From assembly GCF_013141425.1 (NCBI RefSeq), contig NZ_JABFRA010000078.1:1-34102 (forward strand): DNA of 34,102 nt. The letters run 5' to 3'. The notes under the pieces are model-generated. The model was not told the origin of the DNA. It saw only the letters and a list, made by a program, of their open reading frames with translations, and made no database searches. Source of the DNA: Methylotenera sp. (GTDB lineage: Bacteria > Pseudomonadota > Gammaproteobacteria > Burkholderiales > Methylophilaceae). The position numbers were made by a program, and so were the translations under genes. Of the stretch, positions 9,055-18,079 are shown one piece after another (position 1 is the stretch's first letter; every line of letters begins with the position of its first letter).

Positions 9055-9930
9055 TTATTGGTTTTTAATGGCCTCAAGTACAGCCTCACCCAAGCCAGCT
9101 GGCGAACTTGCTACTACCGCGCCGGCCAATTCAAGTGCGCGAATTTTATCGGCAGCCTTACCACTACCACCTGAAATAATTGCTCCCGCATGCCCCATAC
9201 GTTTACCTGCTGGTGCAGTTTGCCCAGCGATATAAGCCGCTATCGGCTTAGTTACATGGCTTTTGATAAATTCAGCTGCGGCTTCTTCATCTGAGCCGCC
9301 AATTTCGCCAACCATAATAATGGCTTCAGTTTCATCATCCGCCTCAAACATTTGCAAGCATTCGATAAAATTAAGCCCTTTAATTGGGTCGCCACCAATG
9401 CCTACACAAGTACTTTGACCTAAATTTAGTGCAGTCGTTTGATGTACAGCCTCATAAGTCAGCGTGCCCGAGCGCGACACAATACCGACCTTGCCACGCA
9501 GGTGAATACTGCCTGGCATGATGCCAATTTTGCACTCATCTGGCGTAATCACACCTGGGCAATTTGGCCCAATGAGCCTTGTACCATGCGCTTTAAGCGC
9601 AGCTTTTACATTCAGCATATCCAATACAGGTATGCCTTCCGTAATGCAAATAATTAAATCGATGCCAGCATCACATGCTTCCAGAATTGAATCCGCCGCA
9701 AACGCTGGTGGCACATAAATAACACTTGCCGTTGCGCCAGTATTTTTTACCGCATCACGCATCGTATTAAATACAGGTAAGCCTAGGTGTGTCATACCTC
9801 CTTTGCCTGGCGTCACACCACCAACCATTTTTGTACCATAGGCCAGCGCTTGTTCTGAGTGAAAAGTACCCTGCTTGCCTGTAAACCCTTGGCAGAGTAC
9901 TTTAGTATTTTTATTCACTAAAATACTCAT
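9055..9930 (-). CDS. sucD: Succinyl-CoA synthetase alpha subunit
   Basis: A 291-residue subunit of the TCA-cycle enzyme interconverting succinyl-CoA and succinate with ADP or GDP phosphorylation. The N-terminal CoA-binding Rossmann domain shows [32 protein letters not shown]. The phosphorylated active-site His is in [16 protein letters not shown] (about residue 248). Length is standard. Its start overlaps the sucC stop by four bases (ATGA type), indicating translational coupling with the beta subunit. Confidence 0.98.
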   Translation of the reverse strand: MSILVNKNTKVLCQGFTGKQGTFHSEQALAYGTKMVGGVTPGKGGMTHLGLPVFNTMRDAVKNTGATASVIYVPPAFAADSILEACDAGIDLIICITEGIPVLDMLNVKAALKAHGTRLIGPNCPGVITPDECKIGIMPGSIHLRGKVGIVSRSGTLTYEAVHQTTALNLGQSTCVGIGGDPIKGLNFIECLQMFEADDETEAIIMVGEIGGSDEEAAAEFIKSHVTKPIAAYIAGQTAPAGKRMGHAGAIISGGSGKAADKIRALELAGAVVASSPAGLGEAVLEAIKNQ

Positions 9931-11090
9931 GCTGCCACCGCTTTCACTGCTTGCACCGCAGCATCAGTCAAACCATTTGCCGAGATAATATTCAATCCAC
10001 TGTTTTGCAACATTTGTTTACCTAAATCCACATTGGTACCTTCTAAACGCACGATGACCGGAATTTGCATACCGACTTCTTTCACTGCAGTGATAATACC
10101 CTCTGCAATGATGTCGCAGCGCATAATGCCACCAAAAATATTGACTAAAATCGCCTGAACATTATTGTCTGCCAAGATAATTTTGAATGCTTTAGTCACT
10201 GTTTCAGCCGTAGCGCCACCGCCTACATCCAAAAAGTTCGCTGGCATGCCGCCGTGTAGCTTAATTAAATCCATCGTTGCCATGGCAAGCCCGGCTCCGT
10301 TTACCATACAGCCAATATTGCCATTCAAAGCGATGTAATTTAAGCCCGCATGGTGCGCAACTGCTTCTTTGCTGTCTTCTTGGCTCCAGTCGCGTTGCTC
10401 CGCCAAAGCCTTTTGCCGATACAACGCATTATCATCAATACTCATTTTACAATCTAAGGCAAACAATTTGCCATGCGCCGTAAGCACAAGTGGATTAATT
10501 TCAAGCAAAGCTAAATCATTTTCTTTAAATAAACGATACAATCCTTTTAATATTTTGCTAAATGTACTGATTTGGTCACCCACTAAATCTAACTTAAATG
10601 CTAAATTCCGTGCTTGAAAATCTACCAAACCATTAAGTGGGTCACAGACTTCCTGCAAGATTTTCTCTGGGCTACTGTGAGCGATTTCTTCAATATCCAT
10701 ACCACCTGCAGATGAAGCCACAACCACCACACGTTCCAATGTTCTATCCACCAACATAGATAGATAAAGCTCGCGTGCAATCGGCAAGGTTTCTTCAATC
10801 AACACCTGATTGACTGGTTGGCCATCGGGTGCATTTTGATAAGTGACCAGCGTTTTCCCCAACAACTCACTTGCCACCACTTGCGCCTCTTTGGGCGACT
10901 TGACCACCTTAACGCCGCCAGCTTTACCGCGTCCACCAGCATGCACTTGGGCTTTAACGACCCATGCATCGCTAGCAATTTCAGTCGTTACCGCTACTGT
11001 CTCCTTGGCAACGGCAATAACTTGTCCGCGCGGCACTGGAATACCGTATTTTTGCAGTAAAGTTTTAGCCTGATATTCATGCAAATTCAT
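9927..11090 (-). CDS. sucC: Succinyl-CoA synthetase beta subunit
   Basis: A 387-residue ATP-grasp subunit that binds nucleotide and succinate. Visible features are [22 protein letters not shown] at the N terminus, the [16 protein letters not shown] nucleotide loop, EINPLVLT, and the C-terminal [16 protein letters not shown] ligase domain that contacts the alpha-subunit His. Length is standard. It is the first gene of a minus-strand run sucC-sucD-ankyrin-nadE-glnB. The 142-base gap to the divergent serB must hold promoters for both. No strong Shine-Dalgarno sequence is seen before the ATG. Confidence 0.98.
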   Translation of the reverse strand: MNLHEYQAKTLLQKYGIPVPRGQVIAVAKETVAVTTEIASDAWVVKAQVHAGGRGKAGGVKVVKSPKEAQVVASELLGKTLVTYQNAPDGQPVNQVLIEETLPIARELYLSMLVDRTLERVVVVASSAGGMDIEEIAHSSPEKILQEVCDPLNGLVDFQARNLAFKLDLVGDQISTFSKILKGLYRLFKENDLALLEINPLVLTAHGKLFALDCKMSIDDNALYRQKALAEQRDWSQEDSKEAVAHHAGLNYIALNGNIGCMVNGAGLAMATMDLIKLHGGMPANFLDVGGGATAETVTKAFKIILADNNVQAILVNIFGGIMRCDIIAEGIITAVKEVGMQIPVIVRLEGTNVDLGKQMLQNSGLNIISANGLTDAAVQAVKAVAA

Positions 11091-11200
11091 AAAATAAAGT
11101 TCATATTAAAAGTAATGCACATTTTCGCCCAATTTAGCTAATTGCGCTAGCATTGGCTTGATATTCTGCGTGTTTTATCAATCACAGATTGTGCCAAGTG

Positions 11201-11206
11201 TATAAT
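11201..11206 (+). promoter_or_regulatory. Probable -10 box for serB
   Basis: A perfect TATAAT at 11201-11206 lies 27 bases before the serB ATG at 11233. No good -35 is visible at 16-18 bases upstream; ATCACA (11181) and TTATCA (11175) are at poor spacing. It is listed on the strength of the -10 match and its position only. Confidence 0.4.
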
Positions 11207-11232
11207 TGCATTTTTAATTCATTTTTCAAGCT

Positions 11233-12072
11233 ATGCGACTCGTCATTCAAGGTACAGCTATTACTTTTGCACATTTAGCCCACATCCACCAACTTAGCGG
11301 AACCAGTGTCCAATTTACGCAAATAGCACAGCATGCCTATTACCTAGCCAACCAAGGTACACCAATAGAATCCGTAATAGAATTCTGTACAGCGCAAAAA
11401 ATAGACTGTGCCTATGTGCAGGACAAACACTTAATTAATCATTACGGTTTGTGCGTGATGGACATGGACTCGACCCTCATCAGCATAGAATGCATAGATG
11501 AAATCGCAGACATGATTGGTATTAAGCCTCAAATTGCAGCCATTACAGAACGGGCAATGCAAGGCGAACTGGATTTTGCCCAAAGCTTACGAGAACGTGT
11601 GGCATTGCTTAAAGGTTTAAAAGAAACAGACTTATTGCATGTGCTGAATGAACGGCTCCGGTTGAATCCTGGCGCCAACGAATGGATCGCCGCATGTAAA
11701 GCCAACAACATCACAACTTTGCTAGTTTCTGGCGGATTTACTTTTTTTGCAGACCGCGTAAAAGCCATGCTGGATTTGGATTATGCCGTTTCAAATACTC
11801 TGGAAATTATTAACGGCAAGCTGACTGGAAAAGTATTAGGCAATATTGTGGATGCGCAAACCAAAGCAGACGAGTTAATCAAATTACGCGATCAATTAGG
11901 ATTAGCTGCCGCACAAACCATTGCGATTGGTGACGGGGCAAATGACCTTAAGATGATGCATGTTGCTGGCATTGGCATTGCCTACCATGCCAAACCCATT
12001 GTTCAAGAAAAAGCCACCTATGCCCTCAATTTTATGGGATTAGACGGCGTTATTAATCTAATTAACACCTAA
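11233..12072 (+). CDS. serB: Phosphoserine phosphatase SerB
   Basis: A 279-residue HAD-superfamily enzyme for the last step of serine synthesis. The catalytic DxDST motif is at residues 77-81 (VMDMDSTLIS), followed by ECIDEIAD, the LVSGGFTFF motif II, and the GDGANDLKMM motif IV near residue 235. The N-terminal 70 residues form the short ACT-like or regulatory leader usual in beta- and gammaproteobacterial SerB. It is convergent with the next gene: only three bases separate the two stop codons, with no obvious bidirectional terminator. Confidence 0.97.
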   Translation: MRLVIQGTAITFAHLAHIHQLSGTSVQFTQIAQHAYYLANQGTPIESVIEFCTAQKIDCAYVQDKHLINHYGLCVMDMDSTLISIECIDEIADMIGIKPQIAAITERAMQGELDFAQSLRERVALLKGLKETDLLHVLNERLRLNPGANEWIAACKANNITTLLVSGGFTFFADRVKAMLDLDYAVSNTLEIINGKLTGKVLGNIVDAQTKADELIKLRDQLGLAAAQTIAIGDGANDLKMMHVAGIGIAYHAKPIVQEKATYALNFMGLDGVINLINT

Positions 12073-12075
12073 ATT

Positions 12076-12615
12076 TTATTGGGCTGTGTTATCTGCCGAT
12101 AGTTTAATGACAGAACTGGCCAAGCGCTTTCTGTTTTCTTTTAAATAGCCAAGAAACTCAAGTGCCGTTGTTGGCACAACATCAGTTTCTCTTTCCGTTG
12201 TGTCTAAAGTAGTTGTAACTAAAGGCAATGAGAAAATCGAAATTTCACGATCGACTGTGTTTAGATCATGATGTTGCTCAAGATCAAAGATTGCTAATAT
12301 TTTATCGTGGATTTTTTCACTGTCGCTGACATAAGGTACGATTACCCAGAAGTCTTTGGCATCACGCGCAACAATATCTGTTTTACGGAACGTACTGCTA
12401 AAGGAGGTGGTTAACATAGCAAGCCGTTTAAATGCCTCTTGCACACCAATCGCTTCGGCAAGTTCATGGTTTGTTCCAAACTCAATGTGCACCAAGCCAA
12501 ATTGCAATGAATTTTTATAGCGTTTTAAAAGTGCCAACAACCATTCTAATGTAAACAGAAATGCACGGCGCGACTCAATGTCGCTCATAACCAACTTATT
12601 GTTTTCAATATTCAT
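12076..12615 (-). CDS. Degenerate GGDEF-like domain protein
   Basis: A 179-residue protein whose secondary-structure pattern resembles a diguanylate cyclase core: FLFTLEWLLALLKRYKNSLQFGLVHIEFG, a helix, then FRKTDIVARDAKDFWVIVPYVSDSEKIHDKILAIF. The segment RxxDIVARxxxDFxVIxP aligns with the usual R-x-sD-x-vaR-x-GGDEF-x-vllp. The GGDEF signature itself is replaced by DAKDF, so it should be inactive as a cyclase and may bind ligand or a partner instead. There is no extra domain and no membrane segment. A later in-frame ATG (MSDIESRR) is an alternative start. Family assignment is by pattern only and moderately sure. Confidence 0.7.
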   Translation of the reverse strand: MNIENNKLVMSDIESRRAFLFTLEWLLALLKRYKNSLQFGLVHIEFGTNHELAEAIGVQEAFKRLAMLTTSFSSTFRKTDIVARDAKDFWVIVPYVSDSEKIHDKILAIFDLEQHHDLNTVDREISIFSLPLVTTTLDTTERETDVVPTTALEFLGYLKENRKRLASSVIKLSADNTAQ

Positions 12616-12709
12616 TCAGAACTTTTTCCCAGCCACTTAATGTTGCAATTGCAAACACTAAATAACTTATATTTTTTTGAAATTTTCAGCCGATAAATGG
12701 CTATAAACT

Positions 12710-12892
12710 TTAATAAAGCTTGTTTATTTGCTTGGTATCTTTTTCAACCACTACATCAAGATGATTGCCAATATTCAGCGCCAAATCAACACCATTGAAA
12801 CTCGCATCTTCACCTTGTCTATGCGTCATTATTGGCTGATAAGGTGGAAAGATGTACCTTAACAAAGACTCTTTTTTAAATAGAGGCAACAT
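12710..12892 (-). CDS. Small hypothetical protein coupled to the upstream gene
   Basis: A 60-codon reading frame (MLPLFKKESLLRYIFPPYQPIMTHRQGEDASFNGVDLAL...), not recognised. Its ATG directly abuts the TAA stop of the preceding 114-residue gene, an arrangement typical of translational coupling and unlikely by chance. The composition is soluble and unremarkable, with no signal peptide. Below it, a perfect 12-bp palindrome TTGCAATTGCAA at 12643-12654 lies in the gap before the degenerate GGDEF gene. It could also be a chance frame. Confidence 0.4.
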   Translation of the reverse strand: MLPLFKKESLLRYIFPPYQPIMTHRQGEDASFNGVDLALNIGNHLDVVVEKDTKQINKLY

Positions 12893-13237
12893 TTATACGT
12901 ACCGTGAATTAGCTGAATCACTCTGTTCTAACTGTGCATTGTCAACCAAAGAATCGGTGGCCAATGCCACTATGCGATGTTGCTCGCCATGTGCGTTTGG
13001 CGCACTCCATAGCAAATCAGTTTGCAAGGCCAAAAAGCCTTTTTTAGTAATACTGTAAGAAATTGATCTTGGGCTATCATGCAGTAATCTACCTTGAAAT
13101 ATATGCCCTGATTCAACTAAGTTACGAATGATTTTTATATCATCTTGCCTAGAGTAAGACAAAACCCCGCTCTTTTCAGCAATCCGGAATAGAATCTCTA
13201 AAGCCTCTTTACTTAGGTATTTCTCATTTTCAATCAT
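12893..13237 (-). CDS. Small winged-helix-like hypothetical protein
   Basis: A 114-residue protein. The first 75 residues look like a winged helix-turn-helix: helices in LSKEALEILFRIAEKSGVL and DDIKIIRNLVESGHIFQG, then the wing-like SYSITKKGFLALQTD. The acidic or polar C-terminal tail (residues 85-114) is probably disordered. No family was recognised. It precedes the 60-codon frame with no gap and, with the GGDEF-like gene, forms a small unknown minus-strand group. It may be a DNA-binding regulator, but nothing beyond the pattern shows this. Confidence 0.65.
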   Translation of the reverse strand: MIENEKYLSKEALEILFRIAEKSGVLSYSRQDDIKIIRNLVESGHIFQGRLLHDSPRSISYSITKKGFLALQTDLLWSAPNAHGEQHRIVALATDSLVDNAQLEQSDSANSRYV

Positions 13238-13735
13238 GATTTAATTTCCTTACCATGTTCACGTGGCTAAAATTAACATCTCAATTTCAAGCCCATTATT
13301 TTTTAACATTTCACTTTTAGTTGTAGGCACGTTCATAGATATATTCAACTGAATGGTGTAACAACTAATTTAAATACTTGCAATCAACATGCCAAAATTC
13401 GCCGAAATAAATTTTTATAATAGCTTGATTTATAACAAAAAATTATTGCCTGATAATTATTTTGTAAGTTATCGTGAAGTTGATGTCATTTTGAAAGACA
13501 ACCTTGTCATTTTTTCATCAATTTTTCTAGGAATGTGGCATTTTCTAACGTCATAACAGGCAATAAAAATCTAGAAAATTCATTTCTTGTGTATGAAAAT
13601 GATTGAAATATTGCCAGTGAATATTGCTTAAAGGAATTGGAGAAGAGAATTGGCTAAGAAAATTGAATAGTCGAGCTGATGGTTTTACTAAACCAACTTT
13701 ACAATTCTGTCGTTGGATTTACTTTATCTGTAGAT
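13238..13735. other. AT-rich intergenic region with a short unassigned frame
   Basis: About 500 bases without a convincing gene. It holds a 55-codon plus-strand frame at 13389-13556 (MPKFAEINFYNSLIYNKK...) with no ribosome site and no recognised relative. A perfect 10-bp inverted repeat TTATTGCCTG (13443-13452) / CAGGCAATAA (13557-13566) brackets much of it. An 8-bp pair TTAGTTGT (13317-13324) / ACAACTAA (13361-13368) is also present. A TGGTTT-TACT-AAACCA hairpin at 13680-13695, without a T-run, lies beyond the DUF455 stop and may help end that transcript. No promoter could be called with confidence. Confidence 0.5.
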
Positions 13736-14551
13736 TTAAAGCGCGCCTAAATAAGCCAACTCAGTTTCGCTAAATCCTGCTTGGCGTCTAGCCTCTAAAT
13801 TGAAGGGTGGACGCAATTTTGGTGCGCTGTATTGCTCGGATAATTGTTGATAGGTAAGCACAGGTTCTAGCTTATTTTGGCTACAAAGCCAATTAAACCA
13901 GCGATTACCAATAGCCACATGGCCGATTTCATCGCGCAAGATAATATCCAATATTTCCGCTGCGGCACTATCGCCAGCTTGTGCAAGTTTGGCTCTTAGT
14001 TGCGGCGAGGCATCCAAACCACGCGCTTCCATGGTGCGCGGCACTAATGCGATACGCGCAAGCACACTTCCTTGAGTTCTTTCTGCCATTTCCCACAAGC
14101 TGTTGTGCGCATCAAAATCGCCATATTCAAAACCTAAGCTCTGCAAATGCGAATTCAGTAGGCCAAAATGATAGGCTTCCTCATCGGCCACTTGAAGCCA
14201 ATCGGCATAAAACTGGGCTGGCATTTTGCTAAAGCGCCAAATGACATCCAAAGCCAAATTAATTGCGTTGAATTCAATGTGTGCAAGCGCGTGTATCAAA
14301 GCCGCACGGCCCTCAAGTGTATTCATTGCACGGTGTTTTAATAACCTTGGCGCAATCAGTTGAGGCTTGCTAGGTCGACCTGGTATGGGCTGATTGGGTA
14401 CAGGTGCCGTCGATAATTCAAGTGGGATGGAACCTGTCCGCCAATCTTCAGCCAATTGACGAACGGCATTTGCTTTAAGGCCTGCATCAGCCTCGGCCAA
14501 ACAGTTTAATGCTACCTGACGAAGCTCAATAGATACAGTGTGTAAAGTCAT
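13736..14551 (-). CDS. DUF455 ferritin-like domain protein
   Basis: A 271-residue protein of the DUF455 family. It has a ferritin-like diiron pattern: ALIHALAHIEFNAINLALD gives Glu-x-x-His-like ligands, VADEEAYHFGLL a second pair, and ILRDEIGHVAIGNRWF a third (Asp-Glu-x-x-His). These motifs recall MiaE-like diiron four-helix bundles; the substrate is unknown. Length is typical. It is the last of five minus-strand genes with 36-50 base gaps, beginning with the fcc-type cytochrome, so it may be co-transcribed with them by position alone. Confidence 0.85.
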   Translation of the reverse strand: MTLHTVSIELRQVALNCLAEADAGLKANAVRQLAEDWRTGSIPLELSTAPVPNQPIPGRPSKPQLIAPRLLKHRAMNTLEGRAALIHALAHIEFNAINLALDVIWRFSKMPAQFYADWLQVADEEAYHFGLLNSHLQSLGFEYGDFDAHNSLWEMAERTQGSVLARIALVPRTMEARGLDASPQLRAKLAQAGDSAAAEILDIILRDEIGHVAIGNRWFNWLCSQNKLEPVLTYQQLSEQYSAPKLRPPFNLEARRQAGFSETELAYLGAL

Positions 14552-14601
14552 TAAATACTATATTTTTTGTGCAATTCTCGGAGTGCTACTATAGAAGTCA
14601 A

Positions 14602-15468
14602 CTACAGCGGAATAAAATCTAATTCGCCGGCCTTCATATCAGGCACTAACAAGAATTTTTCATCTTTAGTTATTGCGATATCTGCTGCGGATTGATATCC
14701 ACCTTTTAATAAATTAACCTCTCCTTTGGTGTTTACTGTAAACACCTTACCATTCTTCCAATCGCTCACATACATGCTGCCATTGGAGTGATGTACCACG
14801 CCGTCACCCCCACCAAAACCTTCATTCAGGTCAGTTAAAACCTGTGTTTTAGTATTCAAACTATAAAGTATGCCAGAGGTAAAATCTAAAATAATAAGCG
14901 CTTCGCCTGTGTTATCCGCCAACAAACCATTGGGCGCTTTAATGCGGGCATCCTGCTGGTCATTAATCAGTAATTTTACTTCACCTTGCGCGTTGATCTT
15001 GTATACAGCACCGCCTTTGCCTGCGCCAAATAAATCACCACTGTCACTTACGTATAAATTGCCTTGTGGATCCGCTTCCAAATCGTTTAAAAACAAAGGA
15101 ATGCTTGGAAACGCGCTGGCAGCAACAAAATTTTGCACTTTGCCATTCGTATCAATTTTCAAAATCTTAGTTTTATCTGCCACGTATAAAGTTTGACCGA
15201 TAATAGCCAAACCTTTTGGATCATCTAAACCCGTTGCAAAAACACGCGCCTTACCATGTTCTATCACGGTAATTCTACCATCACCATCTTTACCAAATTC
15301 ATTGATTTCAGACACATAAATCTTGCCATCTTTCGCCTGCACTGCAGACTCCGGTGTTTTCAGACCTGTAATTTTTTGTGCCAGAACAGCATTCGATTTA
15401 ACTTGATGAGTACAAGCCACTCCTAACAATGCCAATAGGTACGTGGCTATGAATATTTTTTTTTGCAT
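14602..15468 (-). CDS. SMP-30/NHL-like beta-propeller, exported or lipoprotein
   Basis: A 288-residue protein with a hydrophobic N terminus ending LLGVACTHQ, which could be a lipobox with Cys19 (Gly at -3 is less usual). The remainder is a six-bladed propeller of the SMP-30/gluconolactonase/NHL type: GLKTPESAVQAKDGKIYVSEI, ATGLDDPKGLAIIGQTLYVADKTKILKID, PLFLNDLEADPQGNLYVSDSGD, APNGLLADNTGEALIILD, GGDGVVHHSNGSMYVSDW, and a final blade. The metal-binding Glu and Asn positions look plausible. The substrate is unknown. It lies 36 bases after the sorbosone-dehydrogenase-like gene on the same strand; the two are different propeller families, not a duplication. Confidence 0.8.
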   Translation of the reverse strand: MQKKIFIATYLLALLGVACTHQVKSNAVLAQKITGLKTPESAVQAKDGKIYVSEINEFGKDGDGRITVIEHGKARVFATGLDDPKGLAIIGQTLYVADKTKILKIDTNGKVQNFVAASAFPSIPLFLNDLEADPQGNLYVSDSGDLFGAGKGGAVYKINAQGEVKLLINDQQDARIKAPNGLLADNTGEALIILDFTSGILYSLNTKTQVLTDLNEGFGGGDGVVHHSNGSMYVSDWKNGKVFTVNTKGEVNLLKGGYQSAADIAITKDEKFLLVPDMKAGELDFIPL

Positions 15469-15504
15469 GATTTGCTTTCTGAAGTGAAGTTGAATATTGG
15501 CAGT

Positions 15505-16731
15505 TTACACTGAATAAGCAATACGATATATGACACCCGATTTATCATCTGATACGTACAGTGCTTGATCCTCCCCCACAGCCACATCGACAGGACGACC
15601 CCAAGCCTCGCTGCCAGCCAACCAGCCTGTTGCAAAATCTTCACTACTCACGGGCTGATTATTTTTAAACTTGATACGCACTAATTTATAACCAGATGGT
15701 TGTTTGCGATTCCATGAGCCATGCAATGCCACAATCGCATCTTGCTTATATTCTACAGGCCAGTTGGTTTTATCTAAAAAGCTAATACCAATAGGCGTTG
15801 AATGTGAGGTCAGGGTAATCGCTGGTGCTTGCGTTGTACTGCAAAAACCCGCTTCGGCTGGAAAGTTTGGATCTTCCACATTTTGTTTTATATTATTTGA
15901 ATCAGCCCAACAATGCGGCCAACCATAATGCTGACCTGCCTCAATTATATTAATATGTTCAGGCGGCAGTTCATCATTCACTGCACCATTTTTAGTGCTT
16001 GAGCGCATATCCGCGCCATTGTTGGTAGCATACATCGCACCTGTTTGGGGATGCCATGCAAATCCCTGCGAATTCCGCAGTCCACGTGCCCATACGGCGG
16101 ATTGCGGATGCCGACCGATTGTCAATAGTGAACCTGCCGGCTGGCCTTCAAGGGTATAGCGCAAAAGCGTAGCGCGTGTAGAATCATTTTCGATACAGAC
16201 ATTACAGCTTGAGCCAACATTGATAAAAAAATAGCCATCGGGACTCAATTTGATATTTTTGAGTGTATGCCCGCCTGAGGCTAAGCCGCCGATAAAGGGT
16301 GCAATTTTTGCTGGCTTACCGTAAACGGGCATTGTTAACTTAACGATCCCATCTTGATTGGCAACAAAAAGCGTATCCGCAACAATGGCTAAGCCTTGAG
16401 GTGCGTTCAATTTATCTGATACAAGCACTACTTCATCCGCAATGCCGTCTTTATTAGCATCAGGTAGCTTAAGCAAGCGGTTACCTTTTGCAGAGGTCAC
16501 ATAAAGATTGCCAGTTGCATCAAACGCTATAAAGCGGGCGCCGGCTAAAAATGCACCCTGCTTGGTTTTATTGTCGGCAAAAATGCTAATTTTAAAGCCG
16601 GCAGGCAGCTTAATGCTTGGTAAATCAGGTTTAGAATTGGCAGTTTGCATGCCAATTAACACAAGCGATATAAGCGAAGTGAAAATACTGAAGCGTATAA
16701 ATTGTGGCATTTTCTGATGCATTATTTTCAT
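15505..16731 (-). CDS. PQQ-dependent sugar dehydrogenase / sorbosone dehydrogenase family, exported
   Basis: A 408-residue protein with an N-terminal signal sequence (FSIFTSLISLVLIGMQTANS). It shows the soluble glucose/sorbosone dehydrogenase propeller pattern: SIKLPAGFKISIFADN, ARFIAFDATGNLYVT, NAPQGLAI, GGHTLKNIKLSPDGYFFINVGSSCNVC, ARGLRNSQGFAWHPQTGAMYATNNGAD, EHINIIEAGQHYGWPHCW, IVALHGSWNRKQPSGYKLV and a terminal YVSDDKSGVIYRI. Members oxidise sugars or other alcohols with PQQ and calcium in the periplasm, but many are uncharacterised. The catalytic base in the GGHTLKN motif appears present. It sits between the FCSD-like pair and the SMP-30 protein with short gaps. Confidence 0.85.
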   Translation of the reverse strand: MKIMHQKMPQFIRFSIFTSLISLVLIGMQTANSKPDLPSIKLPAGFKISIFADNKTKQGAFLAGARFIAFDATGNLYVTSAKGNRLLKLPDANKDGIADEVVLVSDKLNAPQGLAIVADTLFVANQDGIVKLTMPVYGKPAKIAPFIGGLASGGHTLKNIKLSPDGYFFINVGSSCNVCIENDSTRATLLRYTLEGQPAGSLLTIGRHPQSAVWARGLRNSQGFAWHPQTGAMYATNNGADMRSSTKNGAVNDELPPEHINIIEAGQHYGWPHCWADSNNIKQNVEDPNFPAEAGFCSTTQAPAITLTSHSTPIGISFLDKTNWPVEYKQDAIVALHGSWNRKQPSGYKLVRIKFKNNQPVSSEDFATGWLAGSEAWGRPVDVAVGEDQALYVSDDKSGVIYRIAYSV

Positions 16732-16774
16732 CTTTTAGGCCTAAACTTAGTATTCATTTTAGAAACTTAGGTAT

Positions 16775-18079
16775 TTATGTCAGCGTGTCTGCCCAAATAT
16801 TTTGCGACCACGCGACAGCATATTCGCCTTCTTTCTCTGAGGGTGACAAAGATACACCTCCGCCTTCAGCGGATACCATGATTTTTTTTGCTTCATCGTA
16901 TCGGTACACATTGGCCACATGCATGGCTGATTTATCACTCACATAGCTATAGCAAGTGTTTGCAAATACAGGCGCTGGATCTGGCACTTGCCCTGCCAGA
17001 AGTTGCACAATGGCATTAGCACAAATCTTGGCTTGATTTGTCGCCATGTGGGCAGATTTTGGCAAGCCAGCGGCAACACTGTCTCCAATGACATGAACAT
17101 TTTGCACACGTTTAGATTCATAGGTTAAAAAGTTCACCTCGCACCAAGGATAGTCCTTTTCAGTCAAATCGGCTATTTGGGCGATTTTACCCGCACGTTG
17201 CGGCGGAATGACATTCAACACATCTGCTTTAAATTGATCAAACTCGGTCGAAACTGTTTTACTCGCAACTTCGACGTTCGAAATCGCATGATCAGGGCGA
17301 TAATCGATAATACCTGGATATAACTCTGCCCAAGCTTTACTAAACAAGCCTTTTTTAGAAATGATTTCAGCATTGGCATCCAGCACCACTATCTTACTTT
17401 TTGGCTTGTTTGTTTTGAGGTAACTTGCCACCTGACAAACGCGCTCATACGGCCCGGGTGGGCAGCGATAGGGGGCTTTGGGTACGTTCATCACAAACAC
17501 TCCGCCATCTGGCATTGCTTCAAGTTGCTTACGCAAGTTCACCGTTTGCCAACCTGCTTTCCAAGCATGTGGAATCTGATTTTGCGCTTCAGCACTCGCA
17601 AGCATAGGCAGGCTGGCAAAATCAAAATCAATACCTGGTGCGACAATAAGTCTGTCGTAACTTAACTCTCCTCGGGAGAGCGTGATTTTTTTTGCTTCTG
17701 CATCGATGGTGGTAACTTTATCATGCACCCACTTAATGCCATGATTGGTTTTAAGAGCATCGTAACCAAATGTTAAATCGTTGATACTTTTGCTGCCACC
17801 CAGCACTAAGTTGCTTAATGGGCAAGAAACAAATTGTGTATTCGGTTCCACCACCACCACTTCAATCGCACCTAAACTCCACAAACGCAAATACTTGGCC
17901 GCAGTAGCGCCTGCGTAGCCACCGCCAATCACAACCACACGGCCAAGCGGCGGTTTCGTCGCCTTTGCAAAGCCATTGTGGCTTAATAATAGTGCCCCTA
18001 TTGCTCCAGTTGCTTTAATGAAATCACGTCGATTAAACCCGCTTAAATGCGTATTCTGATGATTAAAATGATTATTCAT
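16775..18079 (-). CDS. fccB: Flavoprotein subunit of flavocytochrome c sulfide dehydrogenase (FccB/SoxF type)
   Basis: A 434-residue FAD protein exported by the Tat route: twin arginines at 17-18 in NRRDFIKATGAIGALLL. The FAD-binding Rossmann motif RVVVIGGGYAGATAAKYL follows, then SCPLSNLVLGGS and the FCSD signature VPKAPYRCPPGPYERVCQVASYLK, whose Cys is one of the redox-active pair. ADVLNVIPPQRAG and VHVIGDSV are the second FAD contacts, and NTCYSYVSDKSAMHVANVY the C-terminal domain. FCSD oxidises sulfide to sulfur or polysulfide, passing electrons to cytochrome c. Its start overlaps the cytochrome gene by eight bases, so the pair form a complex in the periplasm. Sulfide as the substrate is inferred from family membership. 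Confidence 0.9.
   Translation of the reverse strand: MNNHFNHQNTHLSGFNRRDFIKATGAIGALLLSHNGFAKATKPPLGRVVVIGGGYAGATAAKYLRLWSLGAIEVVVVEPNTQFVSCPLSNLVLGGSKSINDLTFGYDALKTNHGIKWVHDKVTTIDAEAKKITLSRGELSYDRLIVAPGIDFDFASLPMLASAEAQNQIPHAWKAGWQTVNLRKQLEAMPDGGVFVMNVPKAPYRCPPGPYERVCQVASYLKTNKPKSKIVVLDANAEIISKKGLFSKAWAELYPGIIDYRPDHAISNVEVASKTVSTEFDQFKADVLNVIPPQRAGKIAQIADLTEKDYPWCEVNFLTYESKRVQNVHVIGDSVAAGLPKSAHMATNQAKICANAIVQLLAGQVPDPAPVFANTCYSYVSDKSAMHVANVYRYDEAKKIMVSAEGGGVSLSPSEKEGEYAVAWSQNIWADTLT

Noticed and set aside
12643-12654. Perfect palindrome TTGCAATTGCAA before the GGDEF-like gene
   Set aside because: A 12-bp AT-rich palindrome with no repeat elsewhere nearby; too little to call an operator.
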